DNA of 64,000 nt from an uncultured Clostridia bacterium (GCA_934500875.1 CAKSTL010000002.1:1-64000), one strand, 5' to 3'; numbered from the stretch's first letter, positions 52,203-61,441 are shown. Numbers and translations: made by a program. Notes: generated from the sequence alone by a model not told the origin.

Positions 52203-52760
52203 TTGGACGAAAAATCCGTTATAGAGCGTGCGCAAAACGGCGATACAGAAAGCTTTGCACTGCTTGTGGAAAAATATAAAAATGCGGTTTTTTCCGTTTG
52301 CCAATCGCTTTTGAAGGATTATCACGACGCAAGCGACGCCGCACAGGAAACTTTTATAAAAGCGTACAAAAACGTAAAAAGGTTTAAATTTGACTCCTCG
52401 TTTCAGACGTACATAATCAGAATTGCAATCAATACCTGCAAGGACGAATTCAGAAAACGTGCAAAAAATGAACAAAATATAAGCGCTGATGATGACGAAA
52501 ATCCGCTTGAAATAAAGGATAATTCCGCCTCGCCCGAGGAGGCTCTTTTAAAAAAAGAGAGGCAGAGCGCTTTATACAGGGCGATATTGTCGCTTCCGCC
52601 AAAATTCCGTGAGGTGATAATTCTTCGGGATATAAACGGCGTATCGTATGAGGAAATTGCGAAAATTTTAAAAATTTCTCAGGGTACGGTGAAATCAAGA
52701 ATTAACCGTGCACGGTGCGCATTAAAAGAAATTTTGCAAAAAGACGGAACTTTTTTATGA
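52203..52760 (+). CDS. ECF-type RNA polymerase sigma factor
   Basis: This protein of about 185 residues has region 2 (SFALLVEKYKNAVFSVCQSLL; DASDAAQETFIKAYKNVKRF) and region 4 (LPPKFREVIILRDINGVSYEEIAKILKISQGTVKSRINRAR), as in SigW-like group IV factors. I start at TTG 52203: GGGGGAG sits eight bases upstream, while the in-frame ATG 52182 lacks a ribosome-binding site. An anti-sigma gene follows after 45 bp, so it is probably kept inactive at the membrane until an envelope signal arrives. The target regulon cannot be read here. Confidence 0.9.
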   Translation: MDEKSVIERAQNGDTESFALLVEKYKNAVFSVCQSLLKDYHDASDAAQETFIKAYKNVKRFKFDSSFQTYIIRIAINTCKDEFRKRAKNEQNISADDDENPLEIKDNSASPEEALLKKERQSALYRAILSLPPKFREVIILRDINGVSYEEIAKILKISQGTVKSRINRARCALKEILQKDGTFL

Positions 52761-52805
52761 CATTAAACGTCTAAAATATGAAAAAGGTGAAAGGAGGGCG
52801 CATTT

Positions 52806-53903
52806 ATGAACTGCAAAAAGGCACAAAGGCTTATGTCGGCATATGTTGACAATATGCTTTCGGACAGCGAAAAAAACAGTTTTGAGTTACATATTTCGGG
52901 TTGCGAATCCTGCAAAAAAGAGCTTGAGCTTATTAAAGAAACGGCTGCGCTTGCCGCCGGTTTAAAATTTGCTGCGCCCGAAAATTTTACAAAAGAAGTT
53001 TGCGAAAAAATAAATTCCGTTTCGGAAGAAAATGTTTCAAAAGAGGAAAGAGGTTTTGCCGTTCCGTTTAAAAAATACGGCACCGTTTTTGCGGCATTTG
53101 TCATTCTTGCGGCGGTAGCGTTTGCAAATCCCGTTTGGGAGGAATACAAAAACCGCACTGCAAAAAGCGGTATCAGCACTAACGAAACCTCAAAGGACGG
53201 CGGCGAAAGTGCGTATACAAAGAACAGCACTGCCTCGGATGTGGTTAAAACAGAAACCGGTACAGCAGACAATGCCGATAAAAATACCGTCAATGACAAA
53301 CAGACAGACAAAGCTTTAATCAGCGGCGAAAAAGAAGAAATAAATAACGGTTCAAATACAAAGAAAAACGCTGAAATTAAGCATAATATCAGCGAAAATA
53401 CCGATTTGCAAACATCACCCGAAAGAAGCGTGCCGAACAGCGAAAATGCAGACAACGAAAATTTAAGGGTATTTTCTGTTTACGGCGAGGATGCCGAAAA
53501 TAAAACGTCCGCACCGAACGAAAGAAATGCAAAATCCAAGACGGACTGCGCAGATACGGACGCTGAGCCTTTCTCCGCCACGTCATTTATCGGCGAAAGC
53601 AGCGCCGCAGATGACCCTGCGCAGGACGCTCCTTCATCAAAACGAGCGTCGGGCGGCTCGGGCAATTTTTACGATATTGTGAAAATAAGCGTGCAATCAC
53701 ACCTTGATTTGGGTGAAACCGAAAGTATAATCAGCGAAATTTTAGGCTTTGAAGTTATGGGCGCAAACGGCGAAATTGAGATTTTGCTCACGAATGAAGA
53801 GTTTGCAAAGCTTGCGGACAACCTTAAAAACAATGCCGATTTTGAGGGTTTTGACGTTGATTTCGGCAAAAATGACGTAGAAATTTTAATTTTTACAAAA
53901 TAA
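52806..53903 (+). CDS. Zinc-finger anti-sigma factor with long external tail
   Basis: This 365-residue protein has an N-terminal anti-sigma zinc domain with HISGCESCKKEL (His29, Cys33, Cys36), one membrane helix (about 86-106, KYGTVFAAFVILAAVAFA), a long Ser/Thr/Asn/Lys-rich, likely disordered external segment (about 110-295), and a small C-terminal alpha/beta domain (NFYDIVKISVQSHLDLGETESIISEILGFEV). Typical RsiW-like proteins are much shorter. The external tail may sense envelope state or be cut by proteases. AAAGGAGGG precedes the ATG. It would bind the sigma factor encoded just upstream. Confidence 0.82.
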   Translation: MNCKKAQRLMSAYVDNMLSDSEKNSFELHISGCESCKKELELIKETAALAAGLKFAAPENFTKEVCEKINSVSEENVSKEERGFAVPFKKYGTVFAAFVILAAVAFANPVWEEYKNRTAKSGISTNETSKDGGESAYTKNSTASDVVKTETGTADNADKNTVNDKQTDKALISGEKEEINNGSNTKKNAEIKHNISENTDLQTSPERSVPNSENADNENLRVFSVYGEDAENKTSAPNERNAKSKTDCADTDAEPFSATSFIGESSAADDPAQDAPSSKRASGGSGNFYDIVKISVQSHLDLGETESIISEILGFEVMGANGEIEILLTNEEFAKLADNLKNNADFEGFDVDFGKNDVEILIFTK

Positions 53904-53932
53904 TCCTTTTATTTTTTAAAAAAATATGATAG

Positions 53933-53986
53933 AATATAAGCATAAGATTTTAAAAGCTCCTATGCTTATATTTATTTTTTATTTTT
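53933..53986 (+). terminator. Perfect 12-bp hairpin with T-tract
   Basis: AATATAAGCATA (53933-53944) is the perfect inverse of TATGCTTATATT (53961-53972), followed by a T-rich run, then TGGGAG and the methyltransferase ATG. It probably ends the sigma/anti-sigma transcript. Its place directly before a ribosome-binding site resembles the hairpin at 26651. Confidence 0.6.
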
Positions 53987-53997
53987 GGGAGAAAATT

Positions 53998-54843
53998 ATG
54001 TCTGCAAAAAATGTACTTTTGACAATAAACAAGCTGTTTCCGCTTCCCGTTCATCCGTTTAACCTTCAGAATGAAGGTAAAATGAGCTATGCCCAGTGGC
54101 AGTTTTTAAAAGGGGCGGATACGATAAAAAATTATACTGAATACACCTCAGCGAAGGATATGTTTGAAAACAAAACGGTGCTTGACATAGGCTGCGGCGC
54201 TGCGGGAAAATCGCTTTACTACGCCTCGCTCGGCGCACAAAAGGTGTACGGCGTGGACGTTGTGGCGCATTATAAGGAGGAGTCGGAAAAGCTTGCGGCG
54301 GAGAAGAATTTGTCCGATAAATTTGAGTTCCGTCTGTGCGACGCAAAACAGCTTGCGTTTGATGACGAAACCTTTGATACTATAATTATGAACGACTCAA
54401 TGGAACATGTTGCCGAGCCTGAAAAGGTGCTTGCCGAGTGCCACAGGGTGCTTAAAAGAAACGGAAGGCTGTATATAAATTTCTGTCCTTATTTTCATCC
54501 GTTCGGTGCGCATCTTTCGGATGTAATCGGTATTCCGTGGGTGCATATGTTGTTTTCACAGAAAACTATGATTGCGGCGTATAAGGACCTTATTTGCGAT
54601 ATGCCCGATAAGGATATGCGCATAAAATTCCGTTTTTCAAAAGATGAAAACGGCAACGAAACAATTTCGTACATTAATAAAATGACTATAAAGCGTTTTA
54701 ACAAAATTCTGAAAAATTCGCCGTTTAAGGTGATTTACCGCAGAGAAATTCCGCTTCGTACCGCATTTGTTCCGCTTGCAAAGTGCCCGGCGGTGAAAGA
54801 AATGTTTGTTAAAATGGTTGCAACTGTTTTGGAAAAACAGTAA
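53998..54843 (+). CDS. Class I SAM-dependent methyltransferase
   Basis: This protein of about 281 residues has motif I LDIGCGAAGKSLYYASLGA, an acidic motif II at VYGVDVV, and IIMNDSMEHVAEPEKVLAECHRVLKRNG, typical of Methyltransf_11/UbiE-like enzymes. ATG 53998 has GGGAG six bases upstream; the upstream extension would run through the hairpin. The C-terminal region (about 170-281) is basic and less conserved. The acceptor (lipid, sugar, natural product) is unknown. It is separated from neighbours by hairpins, so it may be transcribed alone. Confidence 0.82.
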   Translation: MSAKNVLLTINKLFPLPVHPFNLQNEGKMSYAQWQFLKGADTIKNYTEYTSAKDMFENKTVLDIGCGAAGKSLYYASLGAQKVYGVDVVAHYKEESEKLAAEKNLSDKFEFRLCDAKQLAFDDETFDTIIMNDSMEHVAEPEKVLAECHRVLKRNGRLYINFCPYFHPFGAHLSDVIGIPWVHMLFSQKTMIAAYKDLICDMPDKDMRIKFRFSKDENGNETISYINKMTIKRFNKILKNSPFKVIYRREIPLRTAFVPLAKCPAVKEMFVKMVATVLEKQ

Positions 54844-54884
54844 AACGATATATGGTGTTTTAAAATCAAAGGAGCGTCTGTCCG

Positions 54885-56393
54885 ATGATAAATATTATGA
54901 TTGTTGACGACGAAACGCCGTCAAGGCGGCAGGTTTTAAGCGAGCTTTTAAACCTTGGCTACGACCGCAAAAACATATGCGAGGCTCAGAACAGCGCCGC
55001 CGCATTAAGGCTTATGCAAAGTTTTAAGCCCGATATTTTAATCAGCGACATAAGTATGCCGAAAATGCTCGGCACCGACCTTGCGCAAAAGGTTACTCAG
55101 CTTTATCCGAAGTGCAAGATAATATTTTTTACGGGTTATTCCGACAAAGAATATATGAAAGCGGCGATTAAGCTTAACGTTGTGGATTATCTTGAAAAAC
55201 CGCTTGATTCCGCAGAATTTGCCCAGGCTGTAAAAAAGGCGGAGGAGGAGGCTAAAGCTCTTTCGGAGCAGGATATGTTTGCCGATAAGGACGGCGCAAG
55301 GCTTTTGGAATATTTGTTTAAAAACAAACCTGTTCCCGACGATTTGAAAAATCTTGCGCAGTATAAAGCAATTGTAAATTCACGGGTTATTGCCGCAATT
55401 ATGGCGCCGCAGGGCGAATGTGACCTTGCCACGGCTGCAGGAAGCCTTATAAACAGCGCAAAGCAAACCTCGGTAAACGTTATAAACCGCTATAAAAACA
55501 ACGGCGTCATTGAGGCTCTTTTTTATTCAAACACAATAAATTTAAAACAGGATACCGAAAAAATATTCCGTTCGGTTTTTTCAAACCTTGGAGAAAACGA
55601 ATATATAAAATGTGCGGCAGGCAGTGTTGAAAAAAGCGGGAAAGACACTTATATATCGTATGAAAACGCAGTTTGTGCGCTTGACAATGCGTTTTTTTAT
55701 CAGCCGAACAGGGCGGTTTTTTATACCGAGCAGACCGAAAAGAGCGATATTGACAGCGAAAAAATAACCGCTGAGGTTTATAATCTTTTGACCGAAGAAA
55801 AATATTCTGAGGCAAAAGAGCTTGCACGGAGCCTTTACAAGCGTTTATACAAAAGCAATATTATGATGAGCTCTGCGGCGAAAAAGCTTTATTACAACAT
55901 TTCTGAAATGATATACAAGTTTTTTAAAAGCTGCTTTTTTGCCTATAACGGCGAATACAGCCTTTATGACAATGCGTTTAATATTCTTGAGGCAAAGTCG
56001 CTGGACGATTTGCATTCGCACATTATGAGTGCGCTCAGCCGCATTGAACAGCTCAGCGTTACCTCTGATTTCAACAGCCTTGTAAAATCCGCACTGCTTT
56101 ATATGGAGCGGAATTTTCAAAATCCGAACCTCTCGATTGTGGATATTGCAACAGGGTGCAACGTAAACGCAAATTATCTTTGCGGAACGTTTAAATCGGT
56201 TACCGGCGAAACGATTAATCATTATGTCAACAATCTGCGCATAAGCAAGGCGAAAAGCCTTATTCTTGACACAAACAAGAGCATTGCCGAGATATCGTCG
56301 CTGTGTGGATTTAACGACGCAAAATATTTTTGCAAGGTTTTTGCAAAGTACACAAATTATACGCCTACAAATTTTAAAAAGAAGTTTAAGTAA
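54885..56393 (+). CDS. Orphan YesN-type response regulator with AraC domain
   Basis: This 502-residue protein has a receiver domain with D8-D9 and phospho-acceptor Asp near 55 (DILISDISMP), Lys near 104 (YLEKPLD), a helical middle region, and an AraC-type DNA-binding domain at about 400-500 (LSIVDIATGCNVNANYLCGTFKSVTGE; KYFCKVFAKYTNYTPTNFKKKF). AAGGAGCG precedes the ATG. No kinase gene is adjacent: a methyltransferase is upstream and a convergent liv operon downstream. Its signal and targets are unknown. Confidence 0.85.
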   Translation: MINIMIVDDETPSRRQVLSELLNLGYDRKNICEAQNSAAALRLMQSFKPDILISDISMPKMLGTDLAQKVTQLYPKCKIIFFTGYSDKEYMKAAIKLNVVDYLEKPLDSAEFAQAVKKAEEEAKALSEQDMFADKDGARLLEYLFKNKPVPDDLKNLAQYKAIVNSRVIAAIMAPQGECDLATAAGSLINSAKQTSVNVINRYKNNGVIEALFYSNTINLKQDTEKIFRSVFSNLGENEYIKCAAGSVEKSGKDTYISYENAVCALDNAFFYQPNRAVFYTEQTEKSDIDSEKITAEVYNLLTEEKYSEAKELARSLYKRLYKSNIMMSSAAKKLYYNISEMIYKFFKSCFFAYNGEYSLYDNAFNILEAKSLDDLHSHIMSALSRIEQLSVTSDFNSLVKSALLYMERNFQNPNLSIVDIATGCNVNANYLCGTFKSVTGETINHYVNNLRISKAKSLILDTNKSIAEISSLCGFNDAKYFCKVFAKYTNYTPTNFKKKFK

Positions 56394-56398
56394 ATTAA

Positions 56399-56443
56399 AA
56401 AACTGCTTAGAGGTTAAGGCTTTTCTAAGCAGTTTTGTTTTTT
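56399..56443. terminator. Bidirectional terminator between response regulator and liv operon
   Basis: AAAACTGCTTAGA (56399-56411) pairs with TCTAAGCAGTTTT (56424-56436), with A-rich and T-rich flanks. It serves the convergent ends of the regulator gene (+) and livF (-). Confidence 0.88.
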
Positions 56444-56464
56444 AAAATATAAAATTTTCGTATT

Positions 56465-57172
56465 TTATTTTGCCGATTTTCCCAGATATGCTTTTCGCAC
56501 GTCTTCGTTTGCCAAAAGCTCTGCGCCGGTGCCGGTCATTGTTATTTTTCCCGTTTCCATAACATAAGCCTCGTCCGCAATTTTAAGCGCCATATTCGCA
56601 TTCTGTTCAATCAAAAGAACCGTCACGCCCTGATTGTTGATTTCTTTTATGATATCAAAAATATCACGCACAACAAGCGGTGCAAGACCGAGCGACGGCT
56701 CATCCATCATAATGATTTTGGGTCTGCTCATAAGCGCCCTTGCAACTGCCAGCATTTGCTGTTCGCCGCCTGAAAGCGTGCCTGCCAGCTGCCAGTTTCT
56801 CTCTTTTAAAATCGGAAAAAGGTTGTACATTTTTTTAATATCTTCATCAAGGCTGTCTTTTCTCAAATAGCCGCCGATTTTAATATTTTCGAGAACGGTG
56901 AGGTTTGAAAAAACCCTTCGTCCTTCGGGAACAAGCGCAATACCCCGTGAGATAATTTCGTTTGCGCCCTTTCCCACAAGCTCTTCGCCGTCAAGTTCAA
57001 TGGAGCCGGAATCGGGCTTTACAAGACCTGCTACAGAGCGCAGCGTGGTTGACTTTCCTGCGCCGTTTGCGCCGATAAGCGTCACAATTTTTTTATCGGG
57101 AATTTCTAAGCTTACGCCTCTTATCGCACGTATTCCGCCGTAAGAAACGTGTAAATCGTTAATCTTAAGCAT
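56465..57172 (-). CDS. livF: Branched-chain amino-acid ABC transporter ATPase LivF
   Basis: This 235-residue ATPase has Walker A GANGAGKST (about 34-42), signature LSGGEQQML, Walker B IIMMDEPSLGLAP and the ending typical of LivF (VLLIEQNANMALKIADEAYVMETGKI). It overlaps livG by 8 bp, so translation is coupled. With LivG it powers uptake of leucine, isoleucine, valine or related compounds. It is the last gene of the operon. Confidence 0.94.
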   Translation of the reverse strand: MLKINDLHVSYGGIRAIRGVSLEIPDKKIVTLIGANGAGKSTTLRSVAGLVKPDSGSIELDGEELVGKGANEIISRGIALVPEGRRVFSNLTVLENIKIGGYLRKDSLDEDIKKMYNLFPILKERNWQLAGTLSGGEQQMLAVARALMSRPKIIMMDEPSLGLAPLVVRDIFDIIKEINNQGVTVLLIEQNANMALKIADEAYVMETGKITMTGTGAELLANEDVRKAYLGKSAK

Positions 57173-58007
57173 TGTCGCTCACCCCCAAATATGCCTCTAT
57201 AACCTTCGGATTGTTCTGCACCTCGTCGGGCGTTCCCTGTGCAATAAGCTTTCCGAAATCGAGAACGTAAATTCTGTCCGAAATATCCATAACAAGGTCC
57301 ATATGATGTTCAATCATAAGAATTGTAAGACCGAATTCGTTTCTGATTTTTCCGATAAAAGCGGTAAGCTCCTCGGTTTCCTGCGGATTCATACCTGCCG
57401 CCGGCTCGTCTAAAAGAAGAAGTTTCGGCTCGGTTGCGAGCGCACGTGCAATTTCAAGATGGCGCTGCTTGCCGTAGGGGAGGTTTGTCGCCTTTTCGTC
57501 CTTTACCGAAGAAAGGTCAAGAATATCCAGAAGCTTTAAAACCTCTTCTCTCTGCTTTTGCTCCTCTTTGTAATTTAAGCGGAAGGCAGACGAAAAGATA
57601 TTCGATTTTTTCTTTAAATGCTTTGCGATAAGTACGTTTTCAAACACCGACATATTTTTGAAAAGACGTATGTTCTGAAACGTTCTTGCAATGCCGAGTT
57701 TTGTAATTTTATCGGGCGTAGGCTCTGCAACGGATCTGTATTTTCCCAGATTTCCGCCCTTGTAAAGCTTTTTCATTTTTCCCTGAGGATGATTTTCTAT
57801 AATGCGCTTTCCGTTAAAATAGACAGCGCCGTTTGTGGGGGCATAAACGCCCGTTATAACATTGAACGCAGTGGTTTTTCCTGCGCCGTTGGGGCCGATA
57901 AGCGCCACAATTTCGCCTTTTTCAATGTCGAGCGTAAAGTCGTTTACCGCAACAACACCGCCGAACTGCATTACAATATTTTCCACGTGGAGTACATTTT
58001 CAGCCAT
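57165..58007 (-). CDS. livG: Branched-chain amino-acid ABC transporter ATPase LivG
   Basis: This 280-residue ATPase has Walker A GPNGAGKTT, Walker B LLLLDEPAAGMNPQE and MIEHHMDLVMDISDRIYVLDFG, all typical of LivG. A modest insertion (ENHPQGKMKKLYKGGNLGKYRSVAEPTPDK, residues about 70-100, shown here only as its ends: ENHPQG...TPDK) precedes the Q-loop region. It overlaps livM by one base and livF by eight. Confidence 0.94.
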   Translation of the reverse strand: MAENVLHVENIVMQFGGVVAVNDFTLDIEKGEIVALIGPNGAGKTTAFNVITGVYAPTNGAVYFNGKRIIENHPQGKMKKLYKGGNLGKYRSVAEPTPDKITKLGIARTFQNIRLFKNMSVFENVLIAKHLKKKSNIFSSAFRLNYKEEQKQREEVLKLLDILDLSSVKDEKATNLPYGKQRHLEIARALATEPKLLLLDEPAAGMNPQETEELTAFIGKIRNEFGLTILMIEHHMDLVMDISDRIYVLDFGKLIAQGTPDEVQNNPKVIEAYLGVSDNA

Positions 58008-59092
58008 TATTTTTGTACCTCCTCAACTGTCTTTTTGTCCTTTTTGCTGCGTTTAAACAGCGAGGCAAGATAATCCCAGGTGAGCTCATTGTCGCCCATA
58101 AGACCTTTTCTGAAGAACAGCACCACAATCATAAGAATGATTGAGAAGATAACCATTCTGAAGCCCGAGCGCAGAAGCGGAACCTGGAAAGAGCCAATCA
58201 TAAGCGGCTTGTCAAGACCTCTGAGCCACCATTCTTTTGAAAAAATTACCAAAAATGCGGCAATAATGCTGCCCGAATAGCTGCCCATACCGCCGATAAC
58301 AACCATAAGCAAAATATAGTAGGTAGCGGTTGCGAGGGTGAAGGTTGTTGCCGAAATCGCCTTTAGGTACATAGCCAGCAGCGCACCGCCGATACCTGCG
58401 AAAAACGAGCTTATTACAAACGAGAGAATTTTGTGTTTCATAAGGTTAATGCCCATTGCCTCGGCGGCAATTTCGTCATCTCTGATTGCCTTAAACGCTC
58501 TGCCGTAGGTTGAATTTTTGATAAGAAACATTATTGCAATGCAGATTATTGCAACAATAAATATTGCGTAGTACGAGTTAAATTTAGGAATACTGTTAAG
58601 ACCGAGCGAGCCGTTTGTAACCTTATTGAGCCATGAACTTGCGGTAACAATACGCACAACCTCCGCAAAACCGAGGGTTGCAATGGCAAAATAGTCGCTC
58701 TTGAGCCTGAGAACCGGCATACCGATTAAAAAAGCGAAGAACGCCGCAACAAGACCTGCAACGATAAGTGCCGGAATAATCGGCAGTTCAAGGTTTTTAA
58801 TACAATCCGCCACGCCGTAAAGGTAATAAACATTATCCCTTGCGTTAACGGGAATGGTGAGCACGGCATAAGTGTAAGCGCCGAGCGTCATAAAACCTGC
58901 CAGACCTAACGAAAACTGTCCCGTTACGCCGTTGAGCATATTCATAGACACCGCCAAAAGTGCATAAATAACACCCATTTGCAGGGATGTGCGAAGCATT
59001 GAGGTTGTCGGCAGATTACCTGCAAAAAGCACAAAACCCGCAATTATTATAACCGCCGCCGCAGTGGCGATAAATTTTGTCTGTTTTTTCAT
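58007..59092 (-). CDS. livM: Branched-chain amino-acid ABC transporter permease LivM
   Basis: This protein of about 361 residues has some nine or ten helices. GQFSLGLAGFMTLGAYTYAVL near the N-terminus and GRAFKAIRDDEIAAEAMGINLMKHKILSFVISSFFAGIGGALLA are classic LivM segments. The start is ATG 59092, about 11 bases from GAAGG; a GTG at 59104 overlaps the ribosome-binding site. The C-terminus is a basic tail. It pairs with LivH to form the channel. Confidence 0.93.
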   Translation of the reverse strand: MKKQTKFIATAAAVIIIAGFVLFAGNLPTTSMLRTSLQMGVIYALLAVSMNMLNGVTGQFSLGLAGFMTLGAYTYAVLTIPVNARDNVYYLYGVADCIKNLELPIIPALIVAGLVAAFFAFLIGMPVLRLKSDYFAIATLGFAEVVRIVTASSWLNKVTNGSLGLNSIPKFNSYYAIFIVAIICIAIMFLIKNSTYGRAFKAIRDDEIAAEAMGINLMKHKILSFVISSFFAGIGGALLAMYLKAISATTFTLATATYYILLMVVIGGMGSYSGSIIAAFLVIFSKEWWLRGLDKPLMIGSFQVPLLRSGFRMVIFSIILMIVVLFFRKGLMGDNELTWDYLASLFKRSKKDKKTVEEVQK

Positions 59093-59115
59093 AATTTTTT
59101 GCACCTTCTTTGTTA

Positions 59116-59997
59116 TTATACCTTTTCACGCTCTTTTTCGCCGAACAAGCCTGTCGGTCTGAACAAAAGCACAACTATCAGAATCACAAAAGTAAAAGCG
59201 TCGGAAAATTCCGAAAAAATTCCGGCTTTTATAAACGTTTCGCAAAGACCGATTAAAAATCCGCCCGCAAGCGCACCGGGAATTGAGCCGATACCGCCGA
59301 AAACTGCGGCAACAAAGCACTTTAATCCGGGAAGCGAGCCGGAGAGAGGATAAACCTGCGGTCTGGGCGTGAAATAAAGAATAGAGCCGACAGCCGCAAG
59401 CGCACAGCCGATAACAAAGGTTATGCTTATAACGCTGTTGATTTTAACGCCCATAAGCTGCGCCGTTTCAAAATCTTTTGAAACAGCCCTCATAGCCATA
59501 CCCACTTTTGTTTTGTTGATAAGCGCAACGAGCGCAATAACAAGCGCTATAGTCAAAATCGGCGTAATGAAGGTTACAAGAGAGGTTGAAATTGAGCCGA
59601 TTGTAATTTTCCTGTCAAGCACGGCGATTGAAGGATAAGATTTCGGGAGTGCCGAAAAAAGATAGGTTGCAAAGTTCTGCAAAAAGTACGAAACACCTAT
59701 TGCCGAAATCATAATGGACATTCTCGGTGCGCTTCTAAGCGGCTTGTAGGCAAGCTTTTCGGTCAGTACGCCGAGAAGAATGGTTGCTGCAATCACTATT
59801 ACTATTGAAATCTGCCACGGAATTAAAAAATCTGTCATTGCGATAATCATAAAATAACCCGCCATCATAAAAATATCGCCGTGAGCAAAGTTTATGAGGC
59901 GCAAAATTCCGTATACCATAGTATATCCTATGGCAATCAAGGCATAAATACTTCCGATTGATATGCCGTTTAAGCAATTCTGCAAAAATGCGTTCAT
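59116..59997 (-). CDS. livH: Branched-chain amino-acid ABC transporter permease LivH
   Basis: This 293-residue, about eight-helix permease has NGISIGSIYALIAIGYTMVYGILRLINFAHGDIFMMAGYF at its N-terminus (cited as NGISIGSIYALIAIGY through FAHGDIFM) and a MRAVSKDFETAQLMGVKINSVI loop. Both identify LivH. It lies 89 bp after livK, a gap that holds a stem-loop, and 23 bp before livM. Confidence 0.93.
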   Translation of the reverse strand: MNAFLQNCLNGISIGSIYALIAIGYTMVYGILRLINFAHGDIFMMAGYFMIIAMTDFLIPWQISIVIVIAATILLGVLTEKLAYKPLRSAPRMSIMISAIGVSYFLQNFATYLFSALPKSYPSIAVLDRKITIGSISTSLVTFITPILTIALVIALVALINKTKVGMAMRAVSKDFETAQLMGVKINSVISITFVIGCALAAVGSILYFTPRPQVYPLSGSLPGLKCFVAAVFGGIGSIPGALAGGFLIGLCETFIKAGIFSEFSDAFTFVILIVVLLFRPTGLFGEKEREKV

Positions 59998-60040
59998 CGG
60001 GATTTTCCCCCTTAAAAAAATGTACCGTTAAAATAAAAAT

Positions 60041-60067
60041 ATCGGCGAGGCAAGAAACCTCGCCGAT
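60041..60067 (-). terminator. Stem-loop between livK and livH
   Basis: A perfect 10-bp stem (ATCGGCGAGG with CCTCGCCGAT, 60041-60050 and 60058-60067) is followed on the minus strand by ATTTTTATTTT. It fits a partial terminator that makes livK more abundant than the rest of the operon, as is usual for binding-protein genes. Confidence 0.75.
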
Positions 60068-60086
60068 TGAGATTTAATTTACAAAA

Positions 60087-61274
60087 TTATTCAACAGGTG
60101 TGAAATTACCGTCTGTAAGCTGAGTTCCGATAAATTTGAACGCACCGTTTTCTATAACTTTGATGTAAGCTTTATCCTTTTTAGCGTCGCCGTTTTCGTC
60201 AAATGCGAGCGAACCTGTAACGCCTGTTGTGTCAAGAGTTGTAAGAGCGTCACGGATAGCCTGAGAATCGGTCGATTTAGCCGCTTCGATAGCGTCTAAG
60301 ATTACATTGTAAGAATCAAAGCCGAGAGCCGAAACAGCCGCAACACCGTCGCTGCCGCCGTTGAGCTTCAAGTTTTCGTTCGAGCTGTTAAGATATTTAA
60401 CAAAGCCGTCAACAAACTCTTTTGCCGAAGGGTCTTTCTCGTCAAAGAAGGTCGAGAAGGTTACGCCTTCGCAGTTTTCAGCGCCTGCGTTATTGATGAT
60501 TGTTTCGTTTTCCCAAGTGTCGCCTGCCATAATCGGGCATTTAATTCCAAGCTCACGAGCCTGTTTGATGAAAAGACCTGCTGTTGCGATGGACGAAGGA
60601 ACGAAGATAACTTCGGGATTAGCCGCTTTAGCCGCTGTTAAAATAGCGTTAAAGTCAGATTCGTTTGTGTTGTACGTACCTTCGTAAACAATGTCGCCTT
60701 TAAATGCCTTTTTAAAGTAAGAAGCAAGACCTGTCGAGTAGTCGTCGCCGTTCTGGCAGATTACAGCAGCCTTTTTAAGACCTTTTGTAACGCCGGCATA
60801 GTTTGCCATAACAGTGCCCTGGAACGGGTCAAGGAAGCAAACTCTGAAGTAGTAGTCATTGCCCTGAGTAACCTGCGGGTTTGTGCACGAGCAGCCTACA
60901 GCGGGAATTTTAGCTTCTGCAAACGTGGGGCCTGCAGCGATGGAAACACCCGAACCGTAAGAGCCGATAACAGCCTTTACGCCCGAAGAAACGAGCGACT
61001 GAGCAGCCGTAACCGCCGCTGTTTTATCAGATTGGTTGTCAACTTCAACCAATTCAATTTTGTATTCTTTTCCGTCAATGGTAACCGAAGGTCTGATGGA
61101 ATTTGCATAGCGAACGCCGAGAACTTCCTGAACGCCGCCGCCGCCGTTTTCGCCTGTGGTAGGCTCAAACACACCGATCTTAATTACATCACCGTTTGTC
61201 TGATTGCCGTTTCCGCAAGCTGCAAGTGAAAACACAAGCACAAGTGCGAGGGCAACCGATAGAAGTTTTTTCAT
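60087..61274 (-). CDS. livK: Branched-chain amino-acid-binding lipoprotein
   Basis: This protein of about 395 residues has a lipoprotein signal (KKLLSVALALVLVFSLAAC, Cys20). A Leu/Ile/Val-binding fold follows (KIGVFEPTTGENGGGG; AVIGSYGSGVSIAAGPTFAEAKIPAVGCS; AAVICQNGDDYSTGLASYFKKAF). ATG 61274 has GGAGGGG upstream. Related proteins bind branched-chain amino acids, amides or urea, so the exact ligand is not certain. It is the first gene of livKHMGF. Confidence 0.92.
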   Translation of the reverse strand: MKKLLSVALALVLVFSLAACGNGNQTNGDVIKIGVFEPTTGENGGGGVQEVLGVRYANSIRPSVTIDGKEYKIELVEVDNQSDKTAAVTAAQSLVSSGVKAVIGSYGSGVSIAAGPTFAEAKIPAVGCSCTNPQVTQGNDYYFRVCFLDPFQGTVMANYAGVTKGLKKAAVICQNGDDYSTGLASYFKKAFKGDIVYEGTYNTNESDFNAILTAAKAANPEVIFVPSSIATAGLFIKQARELGIKCPIMAGDTWENETIINNAGAENCEGVTFSTFFDEKDPSAKEFVDGFVKYLNSSNENLKLNGGSDGVAAVSALGFDSYNVILDAIEAAKSTDSQAIRDALTTLDTTGVTGSLAFDENGDAKKDKAYIKVIENGAFKFIGTQLTDGNFTPVE

Positions 61275-61308
61275 AAAATACCCCTCCAAGTTTTAAATAT
61301 ATAATAAT

Positions 61309-61337
61309 ATGATAATACAATTATTTCAATTTGTCTA
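61309..61337 (-). promoter_or_regulatory. Promoter of liv operon
   Basis: On the minus strand, TAGACA (61337-61332), 17 bp and TATCAT (61314-61309) lie just before livK. The sequence from TAGACA through AATTGAAA is the same as in the oxidoreductase promoter. The leader of under 40 bases is too short for a T-box or riboswitch. Confidence 0.65.
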
Positions 61338-61441
61338 TAGTTTTGTAAAAATTTTGCGAAATTTACCAAAAATTTTTTTCATACAACCGCCGCAAAAGTT
61401 TAATTTTGTACTTTTTTTAGTGAAAACGGGCAAAAACAGTG

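Noticed and set aside
61275..61337. T-box or leucine leader before the liv operon
   Set aside because: The likely transcript start is under 40 bases from the livK start codon, leaving no room for such an element.
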